From: JBMNOZ01 sp050943335
GTDB lineage: Bacteria; Bacillota; Desulfitobacteriia; Desulfitobacteriales; Syntrophobotulaceae
Assembly: GCA_050943335.1 (NCBI GenBank)
Contig: JBMNOZ010000008.1
Location: 18,821 to 82,820 of the forward strand
Length of the DNA stretch: 64,000 nt
Reading direction: 5' to 3'
Below are positions 8,434 to 17,488 of this stretch, piece after piece (within the stretch, counting starts at the first letter, position 1; each line of letters opens with the position of its first letter). The notes under the pieces were generated by a model. It was not told where the DNA came from, did no database searches, and saw only the letters and a program-made list of their open reading frames with translations. The position numbers were made by a program, and so were the translations under genes.

Positions 8434-8904
8434 ATGGGTAGTTTGGCTAATAGAATAGAAAAGTATATAAAATCAATTTTGGATGAAGCAGAAGAGGGTT
8501 ATGTTGTTTTGCAGAGGGGACTTCTAGCAGAGTTCTTCTCATGCGCTCCTTCCCAAATTAATTACGTTTTAACTACCAGGTTTACTGCTGAAAGAGGATA
8601 CCTGGTTGAAAGTCGAAGGGGAGGCGGTGGATATCTTAGGATTATCAGATTGGGACTGGATCCGGAAGGCAAGTTCCAAAGATTGATGTCTGAATTGATA
8701 GGGGAAGAAATGACTTTTAGCAGGGCGAGTAATTTAATTGACCGGTTGGAAGAGGAAGAAATTTTGACTAAGCGGGAAGCCATAATAATTAAAAGTATTT
8801 TTTCCGATAAGCTTCTTGCCGGCGAAAACTTGTCCCCTTCGGTCTTAAGAGCGAAGATGATGAAAGAAATACTGGCTAATCTATGTCGTGAAGACGTTAA
8901 CTAA
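8434..8904 (+). CDS. ctsR: Transcriptional repressor CtsR
   Basis: A 156-residue dimeric repressor of the class III heat-shock genes. The N-terminal winged helix-turn-helix contains PSQINYVLTTRFT followed by the glycine-rich wing RRGGGGYL that reads the heptad operator. The C-terminal half is the dimer/McsB-ClpC contact region. It is the first gene of ctsR-mcsA-mcsB-clpC-radA and represses its own promoter through the three boxes at 8351-8413. In B. subtilis heat and McsB release it from DNA. Start at ATG 8434. Confidence 0.96.
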   Translation: MGSLANRIEKYIKSILDEAEEGYVVLQRGLLAEFFSCAPSQINYVLTTRFTAERGYLVESRRGGGGYLRIIRLGLDPEGKFQRLMSELIGEEMTFSRASNLIDRLEEEEILTKREAIIIKSIFSDKLLAGENLSPSVLRAKMMKEILANLCREDVN

Positions 8905-8939
8905 CAGAAAGCCAATTTGTAATTCCAGGAGGAATGAGT

Positions 8940-9461
8940 ATGATTTGCCAAAACTGTCAACAGCGAGAAGCAACGGTCCATTTGACAAGGATTGTAAATG
9001 GGCAAGGCATACAAATGCATTTATGCCCGGAATGTGCCCAGAAGGCACAAGGGTTTAATCTTAATCTCTACCCCGGAATGGCTGCTCATTTTTTACAGGC
9101 CCTTTTCGGTATGAATTCCCAGCAACTAGGGCAATCCGTCGGGTCACTGAACCAAGAAAAATGCTCGGGTTGCGGTAGAACATTCTCCCAAATCCAAAAA
9201 GCAGGAAGAATGGGTTGCAGCCACTGTTATAGTGAGTTTGAACCTCAAATCGAACAGCTTTTACGCCAGATCCACGGGGGAGTATTTCATATTGGAAAAG
9301 TACCTGCTCGAGGAGCCCAGATGATTAAAAACAAACAGGAACTTAGTCAATTACGCAAAAAATTGCAGGTTTTGGTTCAAGAGGAAAGATTCGAGGAGGC
9401 AGCAGAGGTAAGAGATAAGATCAGGGATTTAGAGAAACTGATCGGGGGTGGTGAAAAGTGA
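8940..9461 (+). CDS. mcsA: McsA, zinc-binding activator of the arginine kinase McsB
   Basis: A 173-residue adaptor that activates McsB. It has paired CxxC motifs near the N-terminus (CQNC, CPEC), a second set in the middle (CSGC, CSHC), and a C-terminal UVR motif (LVQEERFEEAAEVRDKIR) of the kind that contacts Clp ATPases. An ATG at 8934 is also in frame, but AGGAGG at 8926-8931 is too close to it; the ATG at 8940 has normal spacing. Its stop overlaps the mcsB start by 4 nt (GTGA), implying coupled translation. Confidence 0.93.
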   Translation: MICQNCQQREATVHLTRIVNGQGIQMHLCPECAQKAQGFNLNLYPGMAAHFLQALFGMNSQQLGQSVGSLNQEKCSGCGRTFSQIQKAGRMGCSHCYSEFEPQIEQLLRQIHGGVFHIGKVPARGAQMIKNKQELSQLRKKLQVLVQEERFEEAAEVRDKIRDLEKLIGGGEK

Positions 9462-10513
9462 GCAACTATGACCTTTTAGCTACAGATAGTTATTGGATGA
9501 AGGATGAACAACTGCCCATTATTCTTAGCACGCGGGTCAGATTGGCAAGGAACCTTGCTGATATTCCTTTTCCTCAGGTTATGAATGAAGCAGAGGCTAA
9601 GGATGTTGAAAAAAAGGTCGCTGATTGTTTCCGGAATTTTACCCTTGAGGATGAAAAACTAATCTATATTCCGTTGAGTGAGTTGTCGCCAGTAGAGAAA
9701 AAGGTAATGGTCGAGAAACACCTTATCAGTCCTTTATTTGCAGATCGAAGTGTTGGGAGGGGAATAGTCCTTTCCGAAAGTCACAAAGTAGCCCTTATGG
9801 TTAATGAAGAGGATCATTTAAGGATTCAAGTTCTTTTGCCCGGGGATCGCTTGTCAGAAGCTTTGGAGTTAGCCGGGGTGATAGATGATCATCTTGACAG
9901 CTGTTTAAATGTAGCTTATAAGGACAAGTTTGGCTATCTCACTTCTTGTCCAACTAATGTGGGGACTGGTCTTCGGGTTTCGGTAATGGTTCATTTACCT
10001 GCCCTGGCGCTTACCAACCAAACGCAATCGGTTTTAGCAGCCCTTTCTCCACTGGGCTTGGCTGTCCGGGGGATATTCGGGGAGGGCTCTAAAGCCTACG
10101 GGAACATCTTCCAGATTTCGAATCAGATCACCCTAGGTAAAAGTGAGGAGGACTCGCTTACTCATCTGGAAGCTGTAGCAAAACAGTTAGTAGAACATGA
10201 AATGCAGGCCAGAAAAATCTTAAAAAAAGAATCTTCAATTTTCATTGAAGATAAAGTTTGGCGAGCACGAGGGGTTTTAGAAAATGCCAGACTCTTAACT
10301 GCAGAGGAAATGTTGAGTCTACTCTCTGAAGATCGCTTAGGTATTGAAATGGATATTCTGCCCAGGGTGCAGATTGGTTTCGTAGCCCTTTTTGTTAATT
10401 CTTTACCGGGTTGTTTACAATATCGAACCAAAAAAAATCTGGACGGGCAGGCAATGAATTTAGAAAGAGCAAATTATTTGCGCAAATTATACAGAGAAAG
10501 GAAGGATAGATAG
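9458..10513 (+). CDS. mcsB: Protein-arginine kinase McsB
   Basis: A 351-residue ATP:guanido phosphotransferase that phosphorylates arginines on proteins, marking them for ClpCP degradation and inactivating CtsR. The N-terminal phosphagen-kinase signature ILSTRVRLARNL is present, as are the catalytic-loop TSCPTNVGTGLR and NIFQISNQITLG. The length equals the family norm. The GTG start overlaps the mcsA stop, and clpC begins 2 nt after its stop, so adaptor, kinase and unfoldase are made together. Confidence 0.95.
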   Translation: MSNYDLLATDSYWMKDEQLPIILSTRVRLARNLADIPFPQVMNEAEAKDVEKKVADCFRNFTLEDEKLIYIPLSELSPVEKKVMVEKHLISPLFADRSVGRGIVLSESHKVALMVNEEDHLRIQVLLPGDRLSEALELAGVIDDHLDSCLNVAYKDKFGYLTSCPTNVGTGLRVSVMVHLPALALTNQTQSVLAALSPLGLAVRGIFGEGSKAYGNIFQISNQITLGKSEEDSLTHLEAVAKQLVEHEMQARKILKKESSIFIEDKVWRARGVLENARLLTAEEMLSLLSEDRLGIEMDILPRVQIGFVALFVNSLPGCLQYRTKKNLDGQAMNLERANYLRKLYRERKDR

Positions 10514-10515
10514 AA

Positions 10516-13029
10516 ATGAGTGGAAAGTTTACCCAAAGAGCAGGAAAAGTATTTATGCTTGCTGAAAATACGGCAAGAAAAATGGGTCATAAAATAATTG
10601 GTACCGAACATCTTTTACTGGCGCTTATTGAAGAAGGGGAAGGTATTGCTGCCAAGGCGCTTAAAGAGCTGGGCTTAGATCCAGAGGCTATCAAAGCGAG
10701 AATAATGAAATTAGTGGGGACTAAGGAGCCGGTGACCGGTGAAGTTTCCCTTTCCCCGCGAGTAAAGCGAGTTGTTCAGCTTGCAATCGAGGAAGCTGCT
10801 CGCCAAGGGGTAAACTATGTCGGTACAGAACACCTTCTTTTAGGCCTTCTTGCGGAAGGAGAAGGGATTGCGGCTCGGGTGTTGGCAGATCTAAAAGTCA
10901 AACCTGAAAAGGTGTGGGAACAAGTTGTGACCCTATTGGGGGGAGAGGCCGAGGGAGCACCTATTTCTCCTGGGCCCCCTGGCAATTTCAAAGGTGCGAG
11001 CCAGCAAGGAAATACTTCGACCATAGATGAGTTTGGCCGGGATTTAACTGCCTTAGCTTCTGAAGGTAAGCTTGACCCTGTTATTGGCAGAGAAAATGAA
11101 ATTGAAAGAGTAATTCAGGTCTTAAGCAGGAGGACCAAAAACAATCCGGTGTTGATCGGGGAACCGGGAGTTGGGAAAACAGCTATTGCAGAAGGTTTAG
11201 CGCAAAGGATTATCGATAACCAGGTTCCGGAAATACTTGTCGATAAAAGAGTTATCGCTCTTGATTTACCTTCAATGGTCGCGGGTACAAAATATCGCGG
11301 AGAGTTTGAAGAGCGGATGAAAAAGGTGATGGAAGAAATCAGGCTAGCCGGTAATGTAATAGTTTTTATCGATGAACTCCACACCTTGATTGGAGCCGGG
11401 GCGGCTGAGGGAGCAATCGATGCTGCCAATATCTTGAAACCGGCTCTCGCCAGGGGCGAAATGCAGTGTATAGGAGCGACAACCCTTGACGAGTATCGAA
11501 AACACATTGAACGGGATCCAGCTTTAGAAAGAAGATTCCAGCCGATTACTGTTGATCAGCCTACCACTGAGGAAGCGGTGGCGATCCTCCAGGGTTTAAG
11601 GGATCGTTACGAAGCTCACCATAGAGTAAAGATCACAGACGAGGCAATTCAGGCGGCAGTTCAGCTCTCAGACCGCTATATTTCGGATCGGTTTTTGCCA
11701 GACAAAGCTATCGATTTAATTGATGAGGCGGCGTCAAGAGTACGGATCCACAGTTTCACAGCTCCGCCCAAAATCAAAGATTTGGAGGCGGATATCGAGA
11801 ATCTAAAGAAAGAAAAAGAAGATGCTGTTAAAAGGCAAGAATTTGAACAGGCTGCAGCTATTAGGGATGAAGAACTGCGGAAACGGGAGGAACTGGCGGA
11901 GATCCGTAAAAACTGGGAAGCCGACAGGGAGAAGAAAGAAATGGTCGTGACTCCGGAGGATATTGCCGTTATTGTTTCCAGTTGGACGGGAATTCCAGTC
12001 AGCAAATTAGCTGAAGAAGAAAGTGAAAGACTTTTAAAACTGGAACAAATCCTTCACGAGCGAGTGATCGGTCAAAAAGAGGCCGTCGGTGCTGTGGCCC
12101 GGTCTGTAAGAAGGGCTAGATCCGGTCTTAAAGATCCTAAGAGGCCTATCGGTTCCTTTATCTTTCTGGGTCCTACTGGTGTGGGTAAAACTCAGCTCGC
12201 TAGGACCTTGGCGGAAGCTCTATTTGGGGATGAAAACACCCTAATCAGGCTTGATATGTCCGAATATATGGAGAAACATGCCGTTTCAAGAATGGTAGGT
12301 TCCCCGCCAGGCTATGTAGGCCATGATGAGGGTGGACAGCTTACAGAATTAGTTAGACGGAAACCTTATAGTGTGATTCTTTTCGATGAGATTGAAAAAG
12401 CTCACCCGGAGGTATTCAATATTCTCCTGCAAGTATTGGAAGACGGCAGATTGACTGATTCTAAAGGTCGGGTTGTTGATTTTCGCAACTGTGTTTTGAT
12501 TATGACCTCCAATGTCGGGGCTTCGTATCTGAAGAGGGAAACTTTAGGCTTTGTTTCCGGTCACAATGAGCAAAGTGAATATCAGGCCATGAGCTCCCGA
12601 ATAATGGATGAATTAAAGAAAACTTTTAAACCGGAGTTTTTAAATAGGATTGATGAGATTGTAGTTTTCCATCAACTGCGAAAAGAAGATCTAGTCCAAA
12701 TCACGAAAATATTGATCAATGAGATCGGTCAAAGGTTGGAAGAACAGGGTTACCAACTGACGCTTGCTCCGTCGGCTTTGGAGCATATAGTTGAAGAGGG
12801 CAATGATCCGGCTTTCGGAGCCCGACCCTTGAGAAGAGTTATTCAAAAACTAATTGAAGATCCGCTCTCAGAAAAAATTTTGGAGGGCAAATTCAAAGTC
12901 GGGGATGCAATTCAAGTTCGGTTTACAGATGGGAAAATGGTTTTTACCAAGGCCCGAAAAAAAGCGGTAACCGGAAAAAAATCCACCGCCAAAGCAACTG
13001 AGAAAAAGGGAAAAAACCGGGTGGAATAG
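10516..13029 (+). CDS. clpC: ATP-dependent Clp protease ATPase subunit ClpC
   Basis: An 837-residue hexameric AAA+ unfoldase that feeds substrates to ClpP. Two N-domain repeats occupy residues about 1-145 (TEHLLLAL and TEHLLLGL mark them). AAA1 has Walker A GEPGVGKT at 215-222. The coiled-coil M domain with a UVR-like stretch (KRQEFEQAAAIRDEE) follows, where McsA and other adaptors bind. AAA2 has Walker A GPTGVGKT near residue 552. The C-terminal tail is Lys-rich. It is the fourth gene of the CtsR-controlled operon. Confidence 0.97.
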   Translation: MSGKFTQRAGKVFMLAENTARKMGHKIIGTEHLLLALIEEGEGIAAKALKELGLDPEAIKARIMKLVGTKEPVTGEVSLSPRVKRVVQLAIEEAARQGVNYVGTEHLLLGLLAEGEGIAARVLADLKVKPEKVWEQVVTLLGGEAEGAPISPGPPGNFKGASQQGNTSTIDEFGRDLTALASEGKLDPVIGRENEIERVIQVLSRRTKNNPVLIGEPGVGKTAIAEGLAQRIIDNQVPEILVDKRVIALDLPSMVAGTKYRGEFEERMKKVMEEIRLAGNVIVFIDELHTLIGAGAAEGAIDAANILKPALARGEMQCIGATTLDEYRKHIERDPALERRFQPITVDQPTTEEAVAILQGLRDRYEAHHRVKITDEAIQAAVQLSDRYISDRFLPDKAIDLIDEAASRVRIHSFTAPPKIKDLEADIENLKKEKEDAVKRQEFEQAAAIRDEELRKREELAEIRKNWEADREKKEMVVTPEDIAVIVSSWTGIPVSKLAEEESERLLKLEQILHERVIGQKEAVGAVARSVRRARSGLKDPKRPIGSFIFLGPTGVGKTQLARTLAEALFGDENTLIRLDMSEYMEKHAVSRMVGSPPGYVGHDEGGQLTELVRRKPYSVILFDEIEKAHPEVFNILLQVLEDGRLTDSKGRVVDFRNCVLIMTSNVGASYLKRETLGFVSGHNEQSEYQAMSSRIMDELKKTFKPEFLNRIDEIVVFHQLRKEDLVQITKILINEIGQRLEEQGYQLTLAPSALEHIVEEGNDPAFGARPLRRVIQKLIEDPLSEKILEGKFKVGDAIQVRFTDGKMVFTKARKKAVTGKKSTAKATEKKGKNRVE

Positions 13030-13069
13030 AATAAAAGAATTGCTTTTAAGATAGTAGGGGGTAAAACCT

Positions 13070-14416
13070 TTGTCCAAATCTAAAACCCTGTTTTTTTGCC
13101 GGGAATGTGGGCAAGAAAGTCTTCGCTGGCTGGGGCGGTGTCCGGGTTGCGGAGAGTGGAACACTTTTATAGAAGAGATAGTAGAAAAACTTCCGGCTAG
13201 AGAAAAGCGAAAAGGGGCCGCTTCAGCGACCCCTTTAAACCAAGTAGAGACCCAGGAAAACAAAAGAATAGACCTTGGCAGTTCAGAATTAAACAGAGTC
13301 TTGGGAGGGGGAGTAGTGCCCGGTTCTTTTATTCTTCTCAGTGGAGAGCCGGGAATTGGCAAGTCTACTTTGTTTTTGCAAATAGCGGAAGCCTTGGCTG
13401 CCCACACTTCTGTACTCTATGTTTCCGGTGAGGAATCCGCTCCCCAAATAAAGCTTAGAGCGGATAGAATGAGGTTGACATCCTCCACGGTGGATATTTT
13501 GGCTGAGAACTCAATAAATACGATTTGCCAGGTAGTTGTGAACGGCTCCTATCGGGTTCTGTTTGTAGATTCTATTCAAACCATGACTCTCGATGAGCTC
13601 CAATCAGCTCCGGGAAGTGTCAGTCAAATCAGGGAAAGCGCGGCGCAACTCTTGCGTTTAGCCAAAGAAAATGAAATCACCGTCTTTATTGCTGGTCATG
13701 TTACTAAGGATGGGGCTATTGCCGGTCCAAGGGTTTTGGAACACATGGTGGACACGGTTTTGTATTTTGAAGGGGATCAGCACCATATTTTTCGCTTGCT
13801 AAGAGCAGTGAAAAACCGTTTTGGACCGGCTAATGAGATCGGGGTCTTGGAGATGAAGAGTGACGGGCTGCGTGAAGTTACAAACCCATCCCTTTTATTT
13901 GTAGGAGAAAGTCCGTACGCCGCTGCTGGCTCGGCAGTAGCAGTAACGATCGAAGGGACGAGACCTTTACTGGTTGAAATTCAATCTTTAGCCACTCCCT
14001 CAACCTACCCTCCCTCCCGTAGAACGGTAAACGGTATGGATTATAATCGGCTCTTAATGCTTTTAGCGGTTCTGGATAAAAGAGCCGGCTATAGTTTGGG
14101 AACGAAGGATGTCTTTATTAATGTTGCTGGAGGGTTGGAAATCCATGAGCCTGCTACGGATCTAGCAGTAGCGGCTGCTTTGATTTCTGGTTTAAGGGAT
14201 CTGCCTTTTGGTAAAACCGCTTTTATTGGCGAATTGGGACTGACCGGTGAAATCAGGGGGGTTTCTCATATTGAAACCCGATTGAGAGAGGCGGAAAAGT
14301 TTGGTTATGAACAGATAATCATCCCCGAGATTAATTATCGCCAACTCGGGACAAAAACCCCGGGGGTTAAAGGAGTAAAAACAATTCAAGAAGTACTTAA
14401 AATTTTCAAGCCATAA
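13070..14416 (+). CDS. radA: DNA repair protein RadA (Sms)
   Basis: A 448-residue ATPase that promotes branch migration and processing of recombination intermediates. The zinc finger uses C10, C13, C24 and C27 (CREC, CPGC). The RecA-like core has Walker A GEPGIGKST (residues 92-100) and the RadA-specific KNRFG motif, and the C-terminus is a Lon-like domain. The TTG start at 13070 follows AGGGGG. It trails clpC by 40 nt, probably as the last gene of the stress operon. No disA follows it, unlike in many Bacillus and Clostridium genomes. Confidence 0.96.
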   Translation: MSKSKTLFFCRECGQESLRWLGRCPGCGEWNTFIEEIVEKLPAREKRKGAASATPLNQVETQENKRIDLGSSELNRVLGGGVVPGSFILLSGEPGIGKSTLFLQIAEALAAHTSVLYVSGEESAPQIKLRADRMRLTSSTVDILAENSINTICQVVVNGSYRVLFVDSIQTMTLDELQSAPGSVSQIRESAAQLLRLAKENEITVFIAGHVTKDGAIAGPRVLEHMVDTVLYFEGDQHHIFRLLRAVKNRFGPANEIGVLEMKSDGLREVTNPSLLFVGESPYAAAGSAVAVTIEGTRPLLVEIQSLATPSTYPPSRRTVNGMDYNRLLMLLAVLDKRAGYSLGTKDVFINVAGGLEIHEPATDLAVAAALISGLRDLPFGKTAFIGELGLTGEIRGVSHIETRLREAEKFGYEQIIIPEINYRQLGTKTPGVKGVKTIQEVLKIFKP

Positions 14417-14444
14417 AAAAAGATCTGCTTTAAAAGCAAATCTT
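14413..14444 (-). terminator. Terminator of the minus-strand gene 14488-14880
   Basis: Read on the minus strand, a hairpin (plus 14420-14430 with 14434-14444, one mismatch) is followed by a run of seven T. It lies just after the radA stop and 44 nt beyond the end of the convergent gene. The plus-strand side has no T-run. Confidence 0.7.
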
Positions 14445-14460
14445 AATAGACTTTGCTTTA

Positions 14461-14502
14461 GATATTATCTAAAATTATAATTAGATACTATCTAAAATTA
14501 TA
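14461..14502. repeat. 19-nt direct repeat, two copies
   Basis: GATATTATCTAAAATTATA at 14461-14479 is repeated with one change at 14484-14502. The second copy forms the 3' end of the gene on the minus strand. It may be a slippage duplication; no function is evident. Confidence 0.7.
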
Positions 14503-14880
14503 AATGGTAAGGGTCTTTAATTTCATATCTTCTTTCTTTAAAATTTCCTCTATAGATAAGTTCAGGGTATTGGCTAGAGCAGCAATATAGAATAGTTGTT
14601 TACCAAGCTCCTCTTCTACCATTTCCTGACAGCTAAGGCAAATAGTTCCACGAAGGTGACTGTTAAAAAAATTTTTTAGATCAGCAAGGGTAGCATCTTC
14701 AGGGATCGGAGTTTTTTGGGCCTCAATTGCAACACACCCGCAAGTAGTGACGGCTTTTATTACCGCCCGGTTGACCCGGGCAGAGGTTTCTTGGATTTTG
14801 GAAAGAATATCAAGGATACTTTGGTGACGGATAAGCATGGAATCTACAGTTTTTTGAAAGTTATCATTTGTAGAACTCAT
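14488..14880 (-). CDS. Conserved Firmicute protein of unknown function, next to radA
   Basis: A 130-residue cytoplasmic protein that I recognise as a conserved Clostridia family but for which I cannot name a function. The N-terminal half is helical (FQKTVDSMLIRHQSILDIL), then comes a TTCGCV segment with Cys and a lone CLSC pair. The C-terminal half (EELGKQLFYIAALANTLNL) resembles the helical repeat of MazG-like pyrophosphatases, although the metal-binding signature is incomplete. A GTG at 14892 is also in frame, but the AAAGGAG site suits the ATG at 14880. It is convergent with radA, with a terminator between them. Confidence 0.75.
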   Translation of the reverse strand: MSSTNDNFQKTVDSMLIRHQSILDILSKIQETSARVNRAVIKAVTTCGCVAIEAQKTPIPEDATLADLKNFFNSHLRGTICLSCQEMVEEELGKQLFYIAALANTLNLSIEEILKKEDMKLKTLTIYNFR

Positions 14881-15002
14881 TCCCTCAGACACTCCTTTCC
14901 CTTACCTCAATTATAGACAGTCAGAATAGCAATTGTCAATTTAAACAATTCTCCAAACCCCTTGTTCAGTACGTATTTTGAGCACTTATTTTGTCGTTTG
15001 CT

Positions 15003-15031
15003 TTGAATGTAATAATTCTAACTGTTATAAT
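15003..15031 (+). promoter_or_regulatory. SigA-type promoter before yacL
   Basis: TTGAAT at 15003-15008, a 17-nt spacer and a perfect TATAAT at 15026-15031. The yacL start is 83 nt downstream. It probably drives the yacL-ispD-ispF-gltX-cysS run. Confidence 0.75.
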
Positions 15032-15113
15032 ATTGTTGAGTATTTTTTAAGATATTTAAAAGAAAGTATAAGAAAGGATGTTTTTAGCCAAAATATAGAA
15101 AGGAGGTAGTGCC

Positions 15114-16268
15114 ATGTTTAAAAAAGTATTACGCGGACTTATAACTTTATTGGTAGGTTTCTTTGGCTTGTACTTTGATTATGCTTTATTTTCCGTCATC
15201 CGAGTTGAAAATTTGAGTGCACGACTCGGCTTTTCTATTAATTTGTTTTGGACTTATATTATTTCATTTATTATTTTTGCAGTATTAGGTTTCTTTATTG
15301 CTCCAGCCTGCATCAGGCTTTCTTATAGACATTTTAAATGGTTGGAAAGCAGAATTACCAAAATGCCCACTCATGATTTAATTGGTGGTTCCATAGGAGT
15401 AATCGTTGGCTTATTGATAGCCAGATTGCTAAGCGGTTCTGTTTTAGGGGTACCTATTATCGGGCCTCTTTTATCAGTAATAATCAGTATCTTTTTCGGC
15501 TACGTTGGTTTAGTAGTGGGGATTAAGCGTAAAGAGGATTTTTTGAACTTCCTGTCTCGACGAAAGGATAAAAACGAAAAAGAAAAAGGCAAGGAAGGTC
15601 GACTGCGGGACAAACAAAGCTCCGAGGGATATAAAATATTGGACACTAGCGTTATTATAGACGGCCGAATAGCTGATATTGTCATGACCGGTTTTTTAGA
15701 CGGAGTGCTGTTAGTTCCCGGTTTTGTTCTCGAAGAGCTAAGGCATATTGCTGATTCTTCAGATATGCTAAAACGCAATCGAGGTCGCAGGGGGCTAGAT
15801 ATACTTAATCAGATTTCTAAAGACAAGATTATAAAAGTAGAAATCTATGAAGGGGATTTCGAGGATATTGCCGAAGTGGACAGCAAACTTATTCGCCTGG
15901 CCCATGTTCTGGAGGCTCCGATCCTAACTAACGACTATAATTTGAACAAGGTTGCAGAGTTGCAGGGTATCAAGGTCTTAAACATCAACGAATTGGCTAA
16001 TGCTGTCAAACCGGTAGTTTTACCCGGTGAAGAAATGTACGTTCAAGTTATGAAGGAAGGTAAGGAAGCTGGTCAGGGGGTTGCTTACCTTGACGACGGT
16101 ACTATGGTCGTTATTGACGGGGGGCAAAAACATATCGGCGAGTATGCGACTGTTTTAGTCACTACTGTTTTGCAGACCGCAGCCGGGCGGATGATTTTCG
16201 CGAAGCCGAAAGGAACTCTGGAAAAGGCTACGGGGGAGTTCTCCCATGAATATAATGCTTTTGGATAA
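15114..16268 (+). CDS. yacL: PIN/TRAM-domain membrane protein (YacL family)
   Basis: A 384-residue putative membrane-anchored ribonuclease. The first 150 or so residues hold about four transmembrane segments. A charged Lys/Glu linker follows, then a PIN nuclease domain (ILDTSVIIDGRIADI, with acidic residues recurring in EVDSKL and LTNDYNL), and a C-terminal TRAM domain likely to bind RNA. A strong AAAGGAGG precedes the ATG. It is adjacent to ispD, as in many Firmicutes, and its last 23 nt overlap the ispD start. The biological substrate is not established. Confidence 0.9.
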   Translation: MFKKVLRGLITLLVGFFGLYFDYALFSVIRVENLSARLGFSINLFWTYIISFIIFAVLGFFIAPACIRLSYRHFKWLESRITKMPTHDLIGGSIGVIVGLLIARLLSGSVLGVPIIGPLLSVIISIFFGYVGLVVGIKRKEDFLNFLSRRKDKNEKEKGKEGRLRDKQSSEGYKILDTSVIIDGRIADIVMTGFLDGVLLVPGFVLEELRHIADSSDMLKRNRGRRGLDILNQISKDKIIKVEIYEGDFEDIAEVDSKLIRLAHVLEAPILTNDYNLNKVAELQGIKVLNINELANAVKPVVLPGEEMYVQVMKEGKEAGQGVAYLDDGTMVVIDGGQKHIGEYATVLVTTVLQTAAGRMIFAKPKGTLEKATGEFSHEYNAFG

Positions 16269-16962
16269 ACTAAGTGCCATAATCCCCGCGGCGGGGATGG
16301 GAAAAAGGATGGGGGCTCGGGGCAACAAGCTCTTGCTTGAACTTGCCGGGTACCCTGTTCTTCTTTTTCCTCTCCAAATTTTCAATAAGTGTCTTTATAT
16401 TAAAGAAATTATTATTCCCGCAGCCAGAAGTGATATTCCAACTATTGAAAATCTGGTCCAGGAATACAAAATAGATAAAGTTAAAGCGATTGTCCCCGGG
16501 GGAAAAGAAAGGCAGGACTCGGTATTCAAAGCTTTGGAGTTTGTTAATCCTCAAACAAAGAAAGTTGTTATTCACGATGGAGCTAGACCTTTATTAACTT
16601 TGGAGGTCTTAAATAAATTTTTGGAACAGGCCTTTGAATATCAGGCTGCGATTATGGCTGTGGCTTGTAAAGATACAATAAAGAAAGTGAGTACTGATGG
16701 TTGGGTAAAACAATCATTAGATAGGGAAGAATTACAGGCGGTTCAGACTCCTCAGGTTTTTGATCGCCTCGTTTTAGAAAAGGTTCACAAGGTTGCTCGC
16801 GAGCAAAAGTTCTATTCAACAGACGATGCTTCTTTATTTGAGTGGCAGGGTTTACCTGTTAAGGTCTTAAAAGGGTGTTATGAAAATTTTAAGATCACCA
16901 CTCCGGAAGACTTAATTTTGGCGGAAGCTATTTTGAAAAGACGGGGGGAGGAAAAACTATGA
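16246..16962 (+). CDS. ispD: 2-C-methyl-D-erythritol 4-phosphate cytidylyltransferase
   Basis: The third step of the MEP isoprenoid pathway, joining CTP to methylerythritol phosphate. The 238-residue protein has the nucleotidyltransferase motif AIIPAAGMGKRMG near the N-terminus, the VIHDGARPL segment and the later VQTPQVF. Its ATG at 16246 lies inside the yacL 3' end, and an alternative ATG at 16255 is possible. The ispF start overlaps its stop by 4 nt, so consecutive pathway enzymes are translationally coupled. Confidence 0.96.
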   Translation: MNIMLLDKLSAIIPAAGMGKRMGARGNKLLLELAGYPVLLFPLQIFNKCLYIKEIIIPAARSDIPTIENLVQEYKIDKVKAIVPGGKERQDSVFKALEFVNPQTKKVVIHDGARPLLTLEVLNKFLEQAFEYQAAIMAVACKDTIKKVSTDGWVKQSLDREELQAVQTPQVFDRLVLEKVHKVAREQKFYSTDDASLFEWQGLPVKVLKGCYENFKITTPEDLILAEAILKRRGEEKL

Positions 16963-17450
16963 GAGTCGGACTAGGCTACGATGTTCATCCCTTTGTGGAA
17001 GGGCGCAAACTAATTCTTGGCGGAGTTGAAATTCCCTATTCCAAAGGCTTACAAGGCCATTCAGATGCAGATGTACTCCTCCATGCTATTATGGATGCTC
17101 TCCTAGGAGCCTGCGCCCTGGGTGATATTGGAAAGGTTTTTCCAGATTCCGATGAACGGTATAAAGAAATATCTAGTCTAAAACTTTTGATAGAAGTTAA
17201 GGAGTTGGTAGAAAGCCGAGGTTATAAGCTTTCCAATCTAGATGCTGTAATCGTAGCCCAAAACCCTAAACTGGCTCCTTACATAGCGCAAATGAGAAGA
17301 AATATTGCCAAAACCTTAAATACCAGTTTGGGAAATATTGCCCTTAAGGCTACAACTACTGAGCATTTAGGTTTTGAAGGCCGGGGGGAAGGCATCAGCG
17401 CCCAGGCTATTGTTTGTCTTAAACCGATTAATACTGCTATAATGAAGTAA
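16959..17450 (+). CDS. ispF: 2-C-methyl-D-erythritol 2,4-cyclodiphosphate synthase
   Basis: The fifth enzyme of the MEP pathway, forming the cyclodiphosphate. The 163-residue trimer subunit carries the zinc ligands in GYDVHPF (Asp and His) and GHSDADVLLHA, and the conserved TTEHLGFEGRGEG near the end. It overlaps ispD by 4 nt. The gltX start is 38 nt downstream. Confidence 0.97.
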   Translation: MRVGLGYDVHPFVEGRKLILGGVEIPYSKGLQGHSDADVLLHAIMDALLGACALGDIGKVFPDSDERYKEISSLKLLIEVKELVESRGYKLSNLDAVIVAQNPKLAPYIAQMRRNIAKTLNTSLGNIALKATTTEHLGFEGRGEGISAQAIVCLKPINTAIMK

Positions 17451-17488
17451 TCTAAAATTTTTGCTGTAAGAAATGAGGTAGTGCTAAC

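Noticed and set aside
12868..13407. Minus-strand frame across the clpC/radA junction
   Set aside because: Opposes two conserved genes; composition and lack of a start site mark it as a shadow.
14413..14444. Hairpin as radA terminator
   Set aside because: The T-run is on the minus strand, so it serves the convergent gene rather than radA.
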